Shown here: positions 7,888 to 16,225 of the stretch, piece by piece
Numbering within the stretch: the stretch's first letter is position 1
Layout: each line of letters starts with the position of its first letter
Assembly (NCBI GenBank): GCA_021775455.1
Contig: JAJFHU010000029.1
Location: 1-55,385 of the forward strand
Length of the DNA stretch: 55,385 nucleotides
DNA from: Hyphomicrobiales bacterium
Lineage (GTDB): Bacteria; Pseudomonadota; Alphaproteobacteria; Rhizobiales; Rhizobiaceae
Reading direction: 5' to 3'
Notes under the pieces: model-generated
Database searches by the model: none
What the model saw: only the letters and a program-made list of their open reading frames with translations
What the model was told of the DNA's origin: nothing
Made by a program: the position numbers and the translations under genes

Positions 7888-10800
7888 GTGCTTGTGTTGA
7901 ACTTTCCGCTGTCAGCAATTTTTCGTTTTTGCGTGGCGCATCCCATGCAGAAGAGTTGGTGGTGAGTGCCAAACGACTTGGCCTAACCGGTCTTTCCATC
8001 ACGGATCATAATACGGTTGCCGGACTGGTGCGCGGGCATATGGCCGCGAAGGAAGCGCAATTGTCCTTTGCGCCCGGCTGTCGGCTTGTGTTTATGGATG
8101 GATCGCCGGATGTTTTTGTCTGGCCAGAGAACAGATCCGCTTGGGGCAAACTTTGTGAACTCTTGAGCCTTGGCAAGCGCCGTGCACCTAAAGGTGAGTG
8201 CCATTTAGGTCTGGAAGACTTGCTGGCACACGGCGAAGGGCTCTTTATGGCCATTCATCCCGTTAAACAAAAAACAGCGGATTTGGTGCCCGCTATCAGT
8301 CAACTCAGAAGCACATTCGGTGATTATGTACATTTGGGTTTGGTTCGCGCCTATGGCAGTGTTGATCAGCGGCGCATGATTGAGATCAGGCAATTGTCCG
8401 GTGATACACACACACCGATGATAGCGCTGGGAGATGTGCTGTACCACAAGGCTGAACGCCGTCCGTTACAGGATGTTATGACTTGCATCCGGAAGGGCGA
8501 AACGCTCGCTGCCATCGGCACCCAGCTGGAGACCAATGCCGAACGGCATTTGCGGTCTCCGCAGGAAATGCTCCGCTTGTTCAAGGGGTATGAGCAGGCG
8601 GTTTCGCAAGCCGTCAATCTGTTCAACAAAATGCACTTCTCGCTTGATGAGCTCAAATATCGGTACCCCGATGACCCCGTATTTGAGGAACTGGGAAGCA
8701 AGCCTGTTCCTTCGCAGAAGGCATTGGAACAACTGACCGCAAAAGGGTTGAAGCAGCGCTACCCGCAAGGAGCGCCCAAGAAGGTTCTGGATGCGGTTGC
8801 CCATGAAACAGCACTGATCGAAAGGCTGGAATATGCGCCTTATTTTCTGACTGTGTATGACATGGTGCGTTTTGCCCGCAGTCAGGGCATCCTGTGTCAG
8901 GGTCGAGGGTCAGCTGCCAATTCTGCTGTCTGCTATTGCCTTGGCATCACCGAGGTTGATCCCGGAAAAGTCGATCTGCTGTTTGAGCGGTTCATTTCCG
9001 AGGAACGCAATGAGCCGCCGGATATAGATATAGATTTCGAGCATGAACGGCGCGAAGAGGTTATCCAGTACATCTACCAGAAATACGGACGCGAAAATGC
9101 CGGACTTGCCGCCACTGTTGTGACCTACCGGGCCCGTTCGGCAATCCGCGAAGTCGGCAAGGTGTTTGGCCTTTCCGACGATGCCATCACCGCGATTTCC
9201 GGTACCAAATGGGGAAGTTGGTCAAGGGAGATAAGCAAGGAAGACACCGTGCGTGCGGGTCTCAATCCTGATGATAAACACCTTGCCCAATTACTCGACA
9301 TTGCACAGCAGATTGTCGGCTTTCCCCGCCATCTCTCCCAGCATGTTGGTGGATTCGTGATTACACGCGACCGGCTTTCCTCCCTCATTCCGATTGAGAA
9401 CGCGGCAATGGAAGACCGCACGATTGTGGAATGGGACAAGGATGATCTGGAAAGTCTTGGCATGCTCAAGATTGATGTGCTGGCTTTGGGCATGCTGACT
9501 TGTATTCGCAAGGCATTTGACTTGCTTGACTATCATTACGACCGCAAGGAAACACTTTCGTCGCTCAAGGATGGTGATGTGCCGACCTATGACATGATTT
9601 GCCGGGCGGATACCATCGGTGTTTTCCAGATTGAGAGCCGTGCGCAAATGTCTATGCTGCCAAGGCTTCGACCGCGCACCTATTATGACCTTGTGATCGA
9701 AGTGGCAATTGTCCGGCCTGGACCCATTCAGGGCAATATGGTGCACCCTTATCTAAAGCGCCGTCAGGGCAAGGAACCGGTCATTTTTCCCAGCAAGGAG
9801 TTGGAGGGCGTTCTGGGCAAGACGCTGGGTGTGCCGCTTTTTCAGGAGCAGGCAATGAACATTGCCATCGTCGCAGCCAAGTTTCCGCCTGGAGAGGCCG
9901 ACAAGCTCCGGCGGGCCATGGCGACTTTCCGGCGAGTGGGAACCATTGGTTCCTTTCACAAAAAGATGGTGGAAGGCATGGTGGCCAATGGCTATGGCCG
10001 TGAATTTGCCGACCACTGTTTCAGGCAGATTGAAGGCTTTGGTGAATATGGCTTCCCTGAAAGCCATGCGGCAAGTTTTGCGTTGCTGGTTTATGTTTCC
10101 TGCTGGCTCAAATGCCATTACCCGGATGTCTTCTGTGTTGCCATTCTCAATTCACAGCCGATGGGATTCTATGCGCCGGCTCAACTGATCCGCGATGCAA
10201 GAGAGCATGGCGTCGAAATGCGGTCTCCAGATGTCAACTTTTCTGACTGGCACACACTTTTGGAGCAGGATGCCGTATCCTGTCCCGTCAACCCACAGCA
10301 TCAGGAGATGACCGGTGTCATGAAGAACACCCATGCGGTGCGAATCGGCCTGCATCAGGTAAAAGGGTTCGGTGAGCAGGATGCGAAGATGTTGATAGCG
10401 GCAAGGGGCGCTGGCTATGACAGCGTGTGTGATTTATGGATGCGTTCCGGTATAGCAAGGCGGGCAATTGAGAAGCTGGCTGAAGCCGATTGCTTTCGTT
10501 CAATCGGCCTGGACCGTCGCACTGCACTTTGGGCCGTAAAGGCGCTTGATCCACTGTCCAGCGCCGAGCGGTTGCCGCTCTTTGCGGCTGCTGATCATGA
10601 GAACTTGCAAATGGAACCGGAAGTGCATCTGCCACCCATGCACTTGGGCGAGCACGTAATGATTGACTATCAATCCCTCGGCTTTTCTCTCAAGGCACAT
10701 CCGGTGAGCTTCCTGCGCGCACAATTGCGGCAACGCAGGTTTATTCCGAATGTGGAGTTGCGGGATCTTCCCGGCAACAGGATTGTCACTGTTGCAGGCT

Positions 10801-11237
10801 TGGTGCTCGTTCGCCAAAGACCCGGTTCAGCCAAGGGTGTGATCTTTGAGACCATTGAAGATGAAACCGGCGTTGCCAACATCATTATCTGGCCGAAGAC
10901 GTTTGAGAAATATCGCAATCTGGTGCTTGGCTGCCGCTGTGTCGGCATTCGGGGAAAGCTGCAAAACGTCGACAACGTCATTCATGTGGTGGCGCATCAT
11001 GTTGAGGACATAACGCCAATGCTGTCAGCGCTTCATGATTCCGCCACAGCCATAGAAAGCCTTGCCAATGCTGATGAGGTGCGCAGGCCTGTCGAAGATA
11101 TAAGGCAAAAGATCAAACCTGCCTCCTGTCTGCACCGATTGCTGCAAGACGCACCGGAACTGAAAACCGACTACACAAAGCTTGCGGTCCAGCGCCAAAC
11201 CCGGACCAGCTTGCCCAAAGGGCGGAATTTCCATTGA
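7884..11237 (+). CDS. dnaE2: DnaE2, error-prone DNA polymerase III alpha subunit
   Basis: A 1117-residue C-family polymerase for damage-induced mutagenesis. An N-terminal PHP domain (residues about 5-230) begins CVELSAVSNFSFLRGASH. The polymerase core has ILCQGRGSAANSAVCYCLG and the catalytic aspartates in PPDIDIDFEHERREE near residue 380, and the third catalytic region LGMLKIDVLALGM near residue 527. An OB-fold follows near residue 970 (TVAGLVLVRQRPGSAKG). The short tail ends KGRNFH, as in most DnaE2 proteins. The ATG at 7884 overlaps the imuB TGA (ATGA), which implies translational coupling. Length is normal for the family. Confidence 0.96.
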   Translation: MSACVELSAVSNFSFLRGASHAEELVVSAKRLGLTGLSITDHNTVAGLVRGHMAAKEAQLSFAPGCRLVFMDGSPDVFVWPENRSAWGKLCELLSLGKRRAPKGECHLGLEDLLAHGEGLFMAIHPVKQKTADLVPAISQLRSTFGDYVHLGLVRAYGSVDQRRMIEIRQLSGDTHTPMIALGDVLYHKAERRPLQDVMTCIRKGETLAAIGTQLETNAERHLRSPQEMLRLFKGYEQAVSQAVNLFNKMHFSLDELKYRYPDDPVFEELGSKPVPSQKALEQLTAKGLKQRYPQGAPKKVLDAVAHETALIERLEYAPYFLTVYDMVRFARSQGILCQGRGSAANSAVCYCLGITEVDPGKVDLLFERFISEERNEPPDIDIDFEHERREEVIQYIYQKYGRENAGLAATVVTYRARSAIREVGKVFGLSDDAITAISGTKWGSWSREISKEDTVRAGLNPDDKHLAQLLDIAQQIVGFPRHLSQHVGGFVITRDRLSSLIPIENAAMEDRTIVEWDKDDLESLGMLKIDVLALGMLTCIRKAFDLLDYHYDRKETLSSLKDGDVPTYDMICRADTIGVFQIESRAQMSMLPRLRPRTYYDLVIEVAIVRPGPIQGNMVHPYLKRRQGKEPVIFPSKELEGVLGKTLGVPLFQEQAMNIAIVAAKFPPGEADKLRRAMATFRRVGTIGSFHKKMVEGMVANGYGREFADHCFRQIEGFGEYGFPESHAASFALLVYVSCWLKCHYPDVFCVAILNSQPMGFYAPAQLIRDAREHGVEMRSPDVNFSDWHTLLEQDAVSCPVNPQHQEMTGVMKNTHAVRIGLHQVKGFGEQDAKMLIAARGAGYDSVCDLWMRSGIARRAIEKLAEADCFRSIGLDRRTALWAVKALDPLSSAERLPLFAAADHENLQMEPEVHLPPMHLGEHVMIDYQSLGFSLKAHPVSFLRAQLRQRRFIPNVELRDLPGNRIVTVAGLVLVRQRPGSAKGVIFETIEDETGVANIIIWPKTFEKYRNLVLGCRCVGIRGKLQNVDNVIHVVAHHVEDITPMLSALHDSATAIESLANADEVRRPVEDIRQKIKPASCLHRLLQDAPELKTDYTKLAVQRQTRTSLPKGRNFH

Positions 11238-11442
11238 GAACAGATTTCTGCTTTAAGAAAGCTGCATCACAATCCAATAAGCGATTGAACGGCAAACTGG
11301 GTGGGTAAAGATAATTCATAAATCCGAGAAGAAGGTTTGTAAGGGGCTCCTTCCAGACCTTTGTGCCGTGTTTCTAGTATGCTTTTGAATGTCAGCACAA
11401 TGTTGATGGTGCGGTGGTGAGGGATGGTTAGGAGAAAGTGTC

Positions 11443-12075
11443 ATGAACACTCCCAACCTACCGATGATAATTCCACCACGCTACGCATGGAACAGAGGCC
11501 GAATAATTGGCCAGAAGCGACCGCTAATGCCCAAACATGTTTGGGCAATTCGTGTCCGGTTAGAACTGGCTGAAAACCATCGTGATCTGGCCCTGTTTAA
11601 CATGGCAGTGGACAGTAAGCTTCGTGGCTGTGACCTTATCTGCTTGAAAGTGCCTGATGTTTACACATCGGGTAGAATTAAGGAAAGAGCTTCGGTTGTT
11701 CAGAGCAAAACCGGCAAGTCAGTTCAGTTTGAAATCACGGAAGGCACACGGAAATCACTTCGTGAATGGATTGGTCATCCAGGAATGACAGGTTGTGATT
11801 TCCTTTGGCCAAGCAGGTTTCATGCACCTGATCATATCTCCACAAGGCAATATTCAAGATTGGTAAAAGATTGGGTGACATCAATTGGCTTGGAACCAAG
11901 CGATTACGGAACGCATTCACTCAGACGAACAAAAGCTGCACAGATCTACAAGAAGACTGGGAACCTCCGAGCTGTTCAGCTTTTGCTTGGCCACACGAAG
12001 ATGGACAGCACAGTTCGATATCTCGGTGTCGAACTGGAAGACGCACTAGCGATCTCTGAAAGTGTAGAAATTTAG
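11443..12075 (+). CDS. Short tyrosine recombinase / integrase
   Basis: A 210-residue protein consisting almost only of the catalytic domain. All catalytic residues can be placed: Arg61 (SKLRGCDL), Lys89 or Lys92 (QSKTGK), His158 and Arg161 (HSLRRTKA), His184 (LLGHTKM) and nucleophile Tyr193 (VRYLGVE). The N-terminal SAM-like core-binding domain is missing, as in a known group of about 200-residue alphaproteobacterial integrases. The start is supported by AGGAG about 10 nt upstream. It sits alone at the left edge of an IS-scarred accessory region, so it may be a relic of the element that brought the island. No att repeats were identified. Confidence 0.9.
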   Translation: MNTPNLPMIIPPRYAWNRGRIIGQKRPLMPKHVWAIRVRLELAENHRDLALFNMAVDSKLRGCDLICLKVPDVYTSGRIKERASVVQSKTGKSVQFEITEGTRKSLREWIGHPGMTGCDFLWPSRFHAPDHISTRQYSRLVKDWVTSIGLEPSDYGTHSLRRTKAAQIYKKTGNLRAVQLLLGHTKMDSTVRYLGVELEDALAISESVEI

Positions 12076-12220
12076 TAAACACGTTGGACCGGCTATGTTG
12101 CCGGTCCATCTCTACTCAATGTCCACTTTTCATCGCTTGATAGAGATACCGCAAAAATGATGAATGGCTTCTTCCCCCCATAATTTCCGTTCAGGCCATA
12201 GTTCCTGTCCATTAGGCGCT

Positions 12221-12349
12221 GACGTTAGACACCTCACCCCAGCTGACGTCTACTTCGGACGCGGCCAATCAATCTTGGAACAAAGGGAAAGGATCAAACA
12301 AAAGACATTCAAACAGCGGCGCTTGCAATACCGTAAACATGCCGCCTAA
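12221..12349 (+). pseudogene. IS3-family transposase (orfB), C-terminal remnant
   Basis: The frame ending at 12349 reads DVRHLTPADVYFGRG followed by ERIKQKTFKQRRLQYRKHAA. This closely matches the extreme C-terminus of IS3-family integrase-core proteins (LTPADVYFGRGxxILxxRERIKxKT). The DDE catalytic region is absent upstream, where the 12076-12220 sequence shows no matching frame. It is an insertion-sequence scar about 150 bp downstream of the integrase. Confidence 0.75.
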
Positions 12350-12465
12350 TATCAACTGAAAGTTGAGCCAGATACTCGCTTAGCTCACGCCACAAACAGT
12401 CCATATTTATCTGACGACGGACACGCAGGAGCCAATCGCGGCGTCAGGTCTGAACCCCCACCCTC

Positions 12466-12609
12466 CTAAGTGCTCGTCGTATAGACAACGAGGGCAATCA
12501 CTATGGCGATAGTTACGAGCGATACGCTCCACACCTGCCATCTCTGCATCCCACGCATGCTAAACGACTCGCGGGCAAACTTGTCTGGATCTTTATTTGT
12601 CTGTTTCAT
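12466..12609 (-). CDS. Small single-pass membrane protein, 47 residues
   Basis: A tiny gene on the reverse strand. It starts at an ATG (12609) with GGAG nine bases upstream and ends with TAG at 12466-12468. The first half is polar and basic (MKQTNKDPDKFARESFSMRG). Residues about 27-43 form one hydrophobic helix (WSVSLVTIAIVIALVV) with a short polar tail, a typical N-in small membrane protein. It lies just downstream of another small frame (12629-12790), 19 bp apart, so the two may form an operon. I do not recognise the family. The clean ribosome site and helix argue for a real gene, although it lies among IS remnants. Confidence 0.5.
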   Translation of the reverse strand: MKQTNKDPDKFARESFSMRGMQRWQVWSVSLVTIAIVIALVVYTTST

Positions 12610-12628
12610 TGTTTTCATCTCCGTTAAT

Positions 12629-12790
12629 TCACTGGTGTGTCAGATACAACGCGCGCCGAAGCACATTGGTTCCGTCCTGTTCGATGCCTCCGGTAATCGC
12701 TGCCAAGTTATCCGACCGGGCTTCACGTACTCTACGCTTTTTGGAACTAGGGCTTCGTCCGTTGTCCGCTTCCTTTTGCTCGAAGGACAA
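12629..12790 (-). CDS. Possible small basic protein, 53 residues
   Basis: The reverse strand is open from a TTG at 12790 to a TGA at 12629-12631. AGGAAG lies nine bases before the TTG. The product is highly charged: an Arg/Lys-rich patch (SSKKRRVREARSDNLAAI) precedes a helical C-terminal part (IEQDGTNVLRRALYLTH). No family is recognised. Support is the ribosome site, the proteinlike composition and the tight spacing to the 47-residue membrane protein gene downstream. It could instead be the tail of a decayed longer gene. Confidence 0.3.
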   Translation of the reverse strand: MSFEQKEADNGRSPSSKKRRVREARSDNLAAITGGIEQDGTNVLRRALYLTHQ

Positions 12791-12961
12791 CTCGTGTCAC
12801 TTCCTATGTCGAGAGGCATACATTCAGTGTGGAAAGACCTATCAAGGAACAGAATGACATGCGATTAGGCGACCGGCACTAATCCAGATCAGTGTTTGGG
12901 TCGGACAGGGGCATTGTCACATTAACTACTGAACGGTACAGGGATTTCTCACCGCTGTAAT

Positions 12962-13258
12962 TCAAGCAGCAGTGCTTGCATATCCCCACACCTTGAACGC
13001 ATCGACACGATACTTCTTAAAGTCGGTTCGATTAATGAGATGTCGTTGGAGATAGAAGGTGTTGTAAGTGGCAGATTGAACATTGAGAAATCTCTGGGTG
13101 GAGCTGGGTGATTTAAACTTTTGCATCTTTCGTTCTCTCCTTCGAACAGGCTGATGTGAGTTTTCCGTTCTGTTGTTTGCACGTTTGTTATCAATGTGTT
13201 CCGCGTTTAAGCCCAGCTTCTTGAATGAGGTAGACAAAAACCGCATCGCGCTGCCAGC
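12962..13258 (-). pseudogene. IS6-family transposase, C-terminal remnant
   Basis: The reverse frame contains NNRTENSHQPVRRRERKMQ, then FKSPSSTQRFLNV and YLQRHLINRTDFKKYRVDAF. These are the C-terminal blocks of IS6-family DDE transposases (NNRAENSHQPxRxRERxM, then FKSxxxAQRFLS). The frame continues back through SAMRFLSTSFKKLGL to about 13258 and stops there, where the MscS sequence begins on the other strand. The N-terminal two thirds, with the first catalytic aspartates, are missing. GGGGCATTGTCACATTAA near 12908-12925 could be part of the terminal inverted repeat, but no partner end was found. Confidence 0.8.
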
Positions 13259-13261
13259 ATT

Positions 13262-13954
13262 TTGCCTTTAGTTCGGGCATTCCTTTTTGCCATGTTGATT
13301 GTGCTCGTTGTATTGATTGCCCTCACCGAGGCAGGCGTGGCCATCGGCCCTATGTTGGCGGGAGCCGGAATATTCGGCGTGGTTTTGGGTATGGGTGCTC
13401 AAAGCCTTCTAAAGGATATCCTGGCAGGTGTTTTTTACATTATCGATGATGCATTCAGGATTGGTAAATATATCGAAATAGGAACGCTTCGGGGAGAAGT
13501 TGAGACTATCTCACTACGATCAATGCAGGTTCGCCATCACCGGGGCGCATTGCATACAATACCGTATGGCACGATCCTTTCTATATCAAACTTAAGCCGT
13601 GATTGGGTGATTGTGAAAATCGTTTTTCAACTGCCACTGGATACGGACCTAGTGCGGCTCAAACAAATCGTAAAGCGAATTTCAGCAGAGTATATGGAGA
13701 ATAACAAACTCGCACCGTTCATACTTCAACCTCTAAAATTTCAAGGAGTTGACGAGTTTGACTTGAACGGGATTTTTGTCAGATTGAAATTCATAACAAT
13801 TCCGGGCGAACAGTTCGTGATACGGCGTGAATTACTATTGCGTTTGAAAACTGCCTTCAGTGAGGAAGGTATTGAATTTGCCAAACGAAGCGTCACGGTT
13901 AACTCAATAGACCCAAAAGCTATTGCCGCAGCAGATGATCACGATGAACTATAA
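13262..13954 (+). CDS. MscS-type mechanosensitive channel, 5'-truncated at an IS6 junction
   Basis: About 230 residues that begin abruptly inside the membrane domain: LPLVRAFLFAMLIVLVVLIA (TM2-like) and then the pore helix TM3 with AGAGIFGVVLGMGAQSLLKD. The MscS beta domain (IGKYIEIGTLRGEVETISL, then LHTIPYGTILSISNLSRD) and the alpha/beta tail are intact. Full-length relatives carry one or more helices and usually a long periplasmic part before this point. An in-frame TGA lies at 13226-13228, and the IS6 remnant abuts at about 13259. Only TTG at 13262 or ATG at 13292 could start it, without a clear ribosome site. It is probably a nonfunctional remnant. Confidence 0.8.
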   Translation: MPLVRAFLFAMLIVLVVLIALTEAGVAIGPMLAGAGIFGVVLGMGAQSLLKDILAGVFYIIDDAFRIGKYIEIGTLRGEVETISLRSMQVRHHRGALHTIPYGTILSISNLSRDWVIVKIVFQLPLDTDLVRLKQIVKRISAEYMENNKLAPFILQPLKFQGVDEFDLNGIFVRLKFITIPGEQFVIRRELLLRLKTAFSEEGIEFAKRSVTVNSIDPKAIAAADDHDEL

Positions 13955-14310
13955 TTTTGTTTGACCTCAATACCGACAAATCATCAAAGCTAAAACAATT
14001 CTGAATAGAAATTTCCGCATCGGGTCATTTGGTCTTCCCCATGTTTCGTGGACGGTTCAAAAAGATCCGGTTGCCTGACTGGGCAGGTTGTATATTGCGC
14101 CGGTCGAAGTGCGCCCTCACAATACAGAGTGGTCACCGGGCTGGGTTTCTCATCACCAAATCAGCCCAATCAAGTGCGGACCACAGCCTGACATGACAGA
14201 TCAGGGTCGGATTCGCGGTCCGATGCCTATTGTGCTAACTTTGTCGGCGATTGGTTGGTACCATTTTGGAAATCCCGGCTTAATTGAATAGTCTGAAGGA
14301 AAATCGGGAA
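13955..14310. other. Intergenic region, no gene seen
   Basis: About 355 bp between the truncated mscS and the DUF992 gene. A forward frame from 14088 is open for 67 codons but has a shadow-like composition and no ribosome site. The stretch presumably holds the promoter of the DUF992 gene; no clear -35/-10 pair was picked. Confidence 0.4.
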
Positions 14311-14817
14311 ATGAACAGGTTCAACTGGCTACTGGCAAGCTTAATCATCACAATGACGGTCATCACAACCTCTGATGTGTATGCCGAAGGGCGAACCTTT
14401 GCGGGTGTATTAGTTTGCGCTACAGAAGATAGTTGGTCTGCAACTATTGCCGCGAAGAAACGATTTCAATGCACGTTCTCGGAAAAAAATAGCGAAGTAC
14501 GCGGAATGTACGTCGGGGAAATTCGGAGTTTCAATTTGGATGTCGAAATGACAGGCGACACTGTTCTCATGTGGCAAGTGAGTGGTATGCCAGAGAAAAT
14601 TGGCGAAAATTATGAGCCGGGAGGATTGGAGGGCTCGTATGCAAACGCAGAAGATGCTTCGGAAGAAGACTTGCAGCTCAGCAGGAATGCGCTTGTCGGA
14701 TTCGGGCCTCGTTCCTTTGTTCTGCAGCCGATCAGCGTGCAAGTAGAGACTGGACTCAGTATTGCGGCCGGAGTACACCATTTGGTTCTAACTTATGTCG
14801 GTCCAATATTGACCTAG
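14311..14817 (+). CDS. DUF992 exported protein
   Basis: A 168-residue protein with a signal peptide (residues about 1-24, hydrophobic LLASLIITMTVITT, likely cut after VYA). The mature part follows the DUF992 pattern: an N-terminal GVLVCATE strand, FQCTFSEK, YVGEIRSFNLDVEMTG, VLMWQVSG, a GLEGSYAN loop, and the C-terminal FVLQPISVQVETGLSIAAGV. DUF992 proteins are small periplasmic beta-rich proteins widespread in Hyphomicrobiales, with no known activity. The ATG at 14311 was chosen because the signal peptide begins there; AAGGA lies about 11 nt upstream. Confidence 0.85.
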   Translation: MNRFNWLLASLIITMTVITTSDVYAEGRTFAGVLVCATEDSWSATIAAKKRFQCTFSEKNSEVRGMYVGEIRSFNLDVEMTGDTVLMWQVSGMPEKIGENYEPGGLEGSYANAEDASEEDLQLSRNALVGFGPRSFVLQPISVQVETGLSIAAGVHHLVLTYVGPILT

Positions 14818-15279
14818 CGCATTTTCCGAACTGATTGAATCGGAGGGGATTCCCACTGAAACATCTTTTTCTCCAATCCTCAATTACATTGGTTTCAATA
14901 ATAGGAGGAGCAGATTTGTAAACAGCTTCCGGAAAATTTTCGCCGGGTGGGTAGCTAATGTTCAAGTATCGCGAACCTGAGGCACCTGTGAATCAGGGTG
15001 GGCAAATTTAGCGGCGATTTTCGATATTTTACTCTGATAGCAAAAATGCAATACTCCGCAATTTTCGAGTTTTTCAATAGTATCTGCCAGTAATGGACAC
15101 TCTGGATATTTTACTTCTGCGTAGCTTTTTCGATCTTCGATAGATAAGCTTCCGGCCAGGAAGGATCGTAGGGTTGCCGCCATTCTATTTGCCGATGCCT
15201 GCTTGAGAGATGGGCACAAGCGACGGTGTACGACTATGTTGGCATCAAATCTATAATTATATAACCTTGGAGGAATCAC
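14818..15279. other. Intergenic region, no gene supported
   Basis: About 460 bp. The reverse strand is open from 15279 to 14962 (105 codons), but the translation shows no domain, and its start codon coincides with the Shine-Dalgarno/start region of the forward DUF6494 gene. The forward strand has no frame of note. The last 40 bp are AT-rich (TATAATTATATAACC) and probably contain the promoter of 15280. Confidence 0.4.
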
Positions 15280-15501
15280 ATGGACGATACCATGCTTGAT
15301 GTATCGATGCGAAAGTTCCGCAAACTGGTTGGGGCAACCTCACAACAGCAGATTGAGAACGCTGTGCGCGAATTTGACCGAACATCCAGAAAAGTTGCGG
15401 TCAAGATGGTTCTAACCGGCGGTGATATAGGTCTAGCCACACTGTCACTGGCAAAATTGACCTGGGTGAAGCGTAGGCCGCAAAACTGGTTGCAAGGATG
15501 A
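15280..15501 (+). CDS. DUF6494 family protein with an apparent C-terminal frameshift
   Basis: A small protein starting behind a perfect GGAGGA ribosome site. Residues 8-33 (DVSMRKFRKLVGATSQQQIE) match the DUF6494 core, in which family members read FNMxLRKFLKKVGVTSQREIEKAV. After LTGGDIGL near residue 52 the frame runs into atypical sequence to a TGA at 15499. The alternative frame starting at 15435 reads SHTVTGKIDLGEA and ends with TAG at 15474-15476, which resembles the usual DUF6494 ending. A one-base loss near 15433 would explain this. Family function is unknown; members often neighbour TSUP transporters, as here. Confidence 0.7.
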   Translation: MDDTMLDVSMRKFRKLVGATSQQQIENAVREFDRTSRKVAVKMVLTGGDIGLATLSLAKLTWVKRRPQNWLQG

Positions 15502-15505
15502 GCCA

Positions 15506-15703
15506 ATGTTGTCGCATTATACTGTTGGGCTAAAGCTGAAGGGAAAAGCGGACCGCGTTATGGTGGATGCTGAAGACGCGCTCATCGCGGCTCTTAAAGT
15601 CAAGGCTGAGCATTCGGATGCAACAATCACCTATGTTCGTCGGCAAAATCGCCGAGGTGACTTGCGGCATCCAGCCCATACCCTCGCCGAGGATACTAGC
15701 TGA
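15506..15703 (+). CDS. Small conserved-looking protein of unknown function
   Basis: A 65-residue hydrophilic protein with start ATG at 15506, AAGG eight bases upstream, 4 bp after the DUF6494 stop. The N-terminal half (YTVGLKLKGKADRVMVDAED) looks like a beta hairpin, followed by a helix ALIAALKVKAEHSD and a basic segment VRRQNRRGD. The helix-rich, ordered composition and the operon-like spacing suggest a real gene cotranscribed with DUF6494. No function is assigned. Confidence 0.55.
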   Translation: MLSHYTVGLKLKGKADRVMVDAEDALIAALKVKAEHSDATITYVRRQNRRGDLRHPAHTLAEDTS

Positions 15704-16225
15704 ACCAATTTTCGAAAATACTGGCTCCCTTACCACGGTCGTTGTGTTCAATAATGCGGTGGGCATCCTCGACAGAACCGCCGTCAATGCTGTCATTGAG
15801 CGCCGGGGTATCAATATCGAAATGCGGATAGCCAAATTCGAGCAGGCCCTGGAATTGCGACTTCTCAAAAAAAGCATGATCGGGCCAACGAAGTTCCGAA
15901 TGCAAATTGGGTCGCATTTATAAAAGGTTTTTCAACACAACTGCTATCGAGCTCTTCTCGAACATTCCTGCAAGGTTGGCGGCGAATACTGATTTCGGTC
16001 TTTTTAAGCCCCAGTTGCAATGCCGCCTCACAAAGCGCTGGGGAGGACCAACAAACCGCAAGTTCCATTTTGATCATACTGTTTAAACCCGCAAAACAAT
16101 CGATGTCTCTTGCACGCTAAGTGAAGACTGCACAATCATAAAGCAAAGCCACTCGATATCTAATGCGTTAGATTAATTTCCACCTAATGTTGGAATGATG
16201 CTGTAGTAGGCTGTGCCATTGCAGT
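15704..16225. other. Intergenic region with a possible dehydrogenase-like scrap
   Basis: About 520 bp between the small protein and the TSUP gene. Both strands have partly open frames. The reverse frame 15917-15696 (73 codons) ends with IDGGSVEDAHRIIEHNDRGK, which faintly resembles the C-terminal AEAHRYLExxxxxGK motif of quinone oxidoreductases. No nucleotide-binding domain precedes it, so at best it is a decayed fragment. No RNA gene or strong terminator was recognised. Confidence 0.3.

Noticed and set aside
14962-15279. Reverse 105-codon frame in the gap before DUF6494
   Set aside because: Its start overlaps the ribosome site of the forward gene and the translation shows no recognisable feature.
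15696-15917. Reverse 73-codon frame resembling the tail of a quinone oxidoreductase (VEDAHRIIE)
   Set aside because: Similarity is limited to a short motif and no cofactor-binding domain precedes it; at most a decayed scrap.
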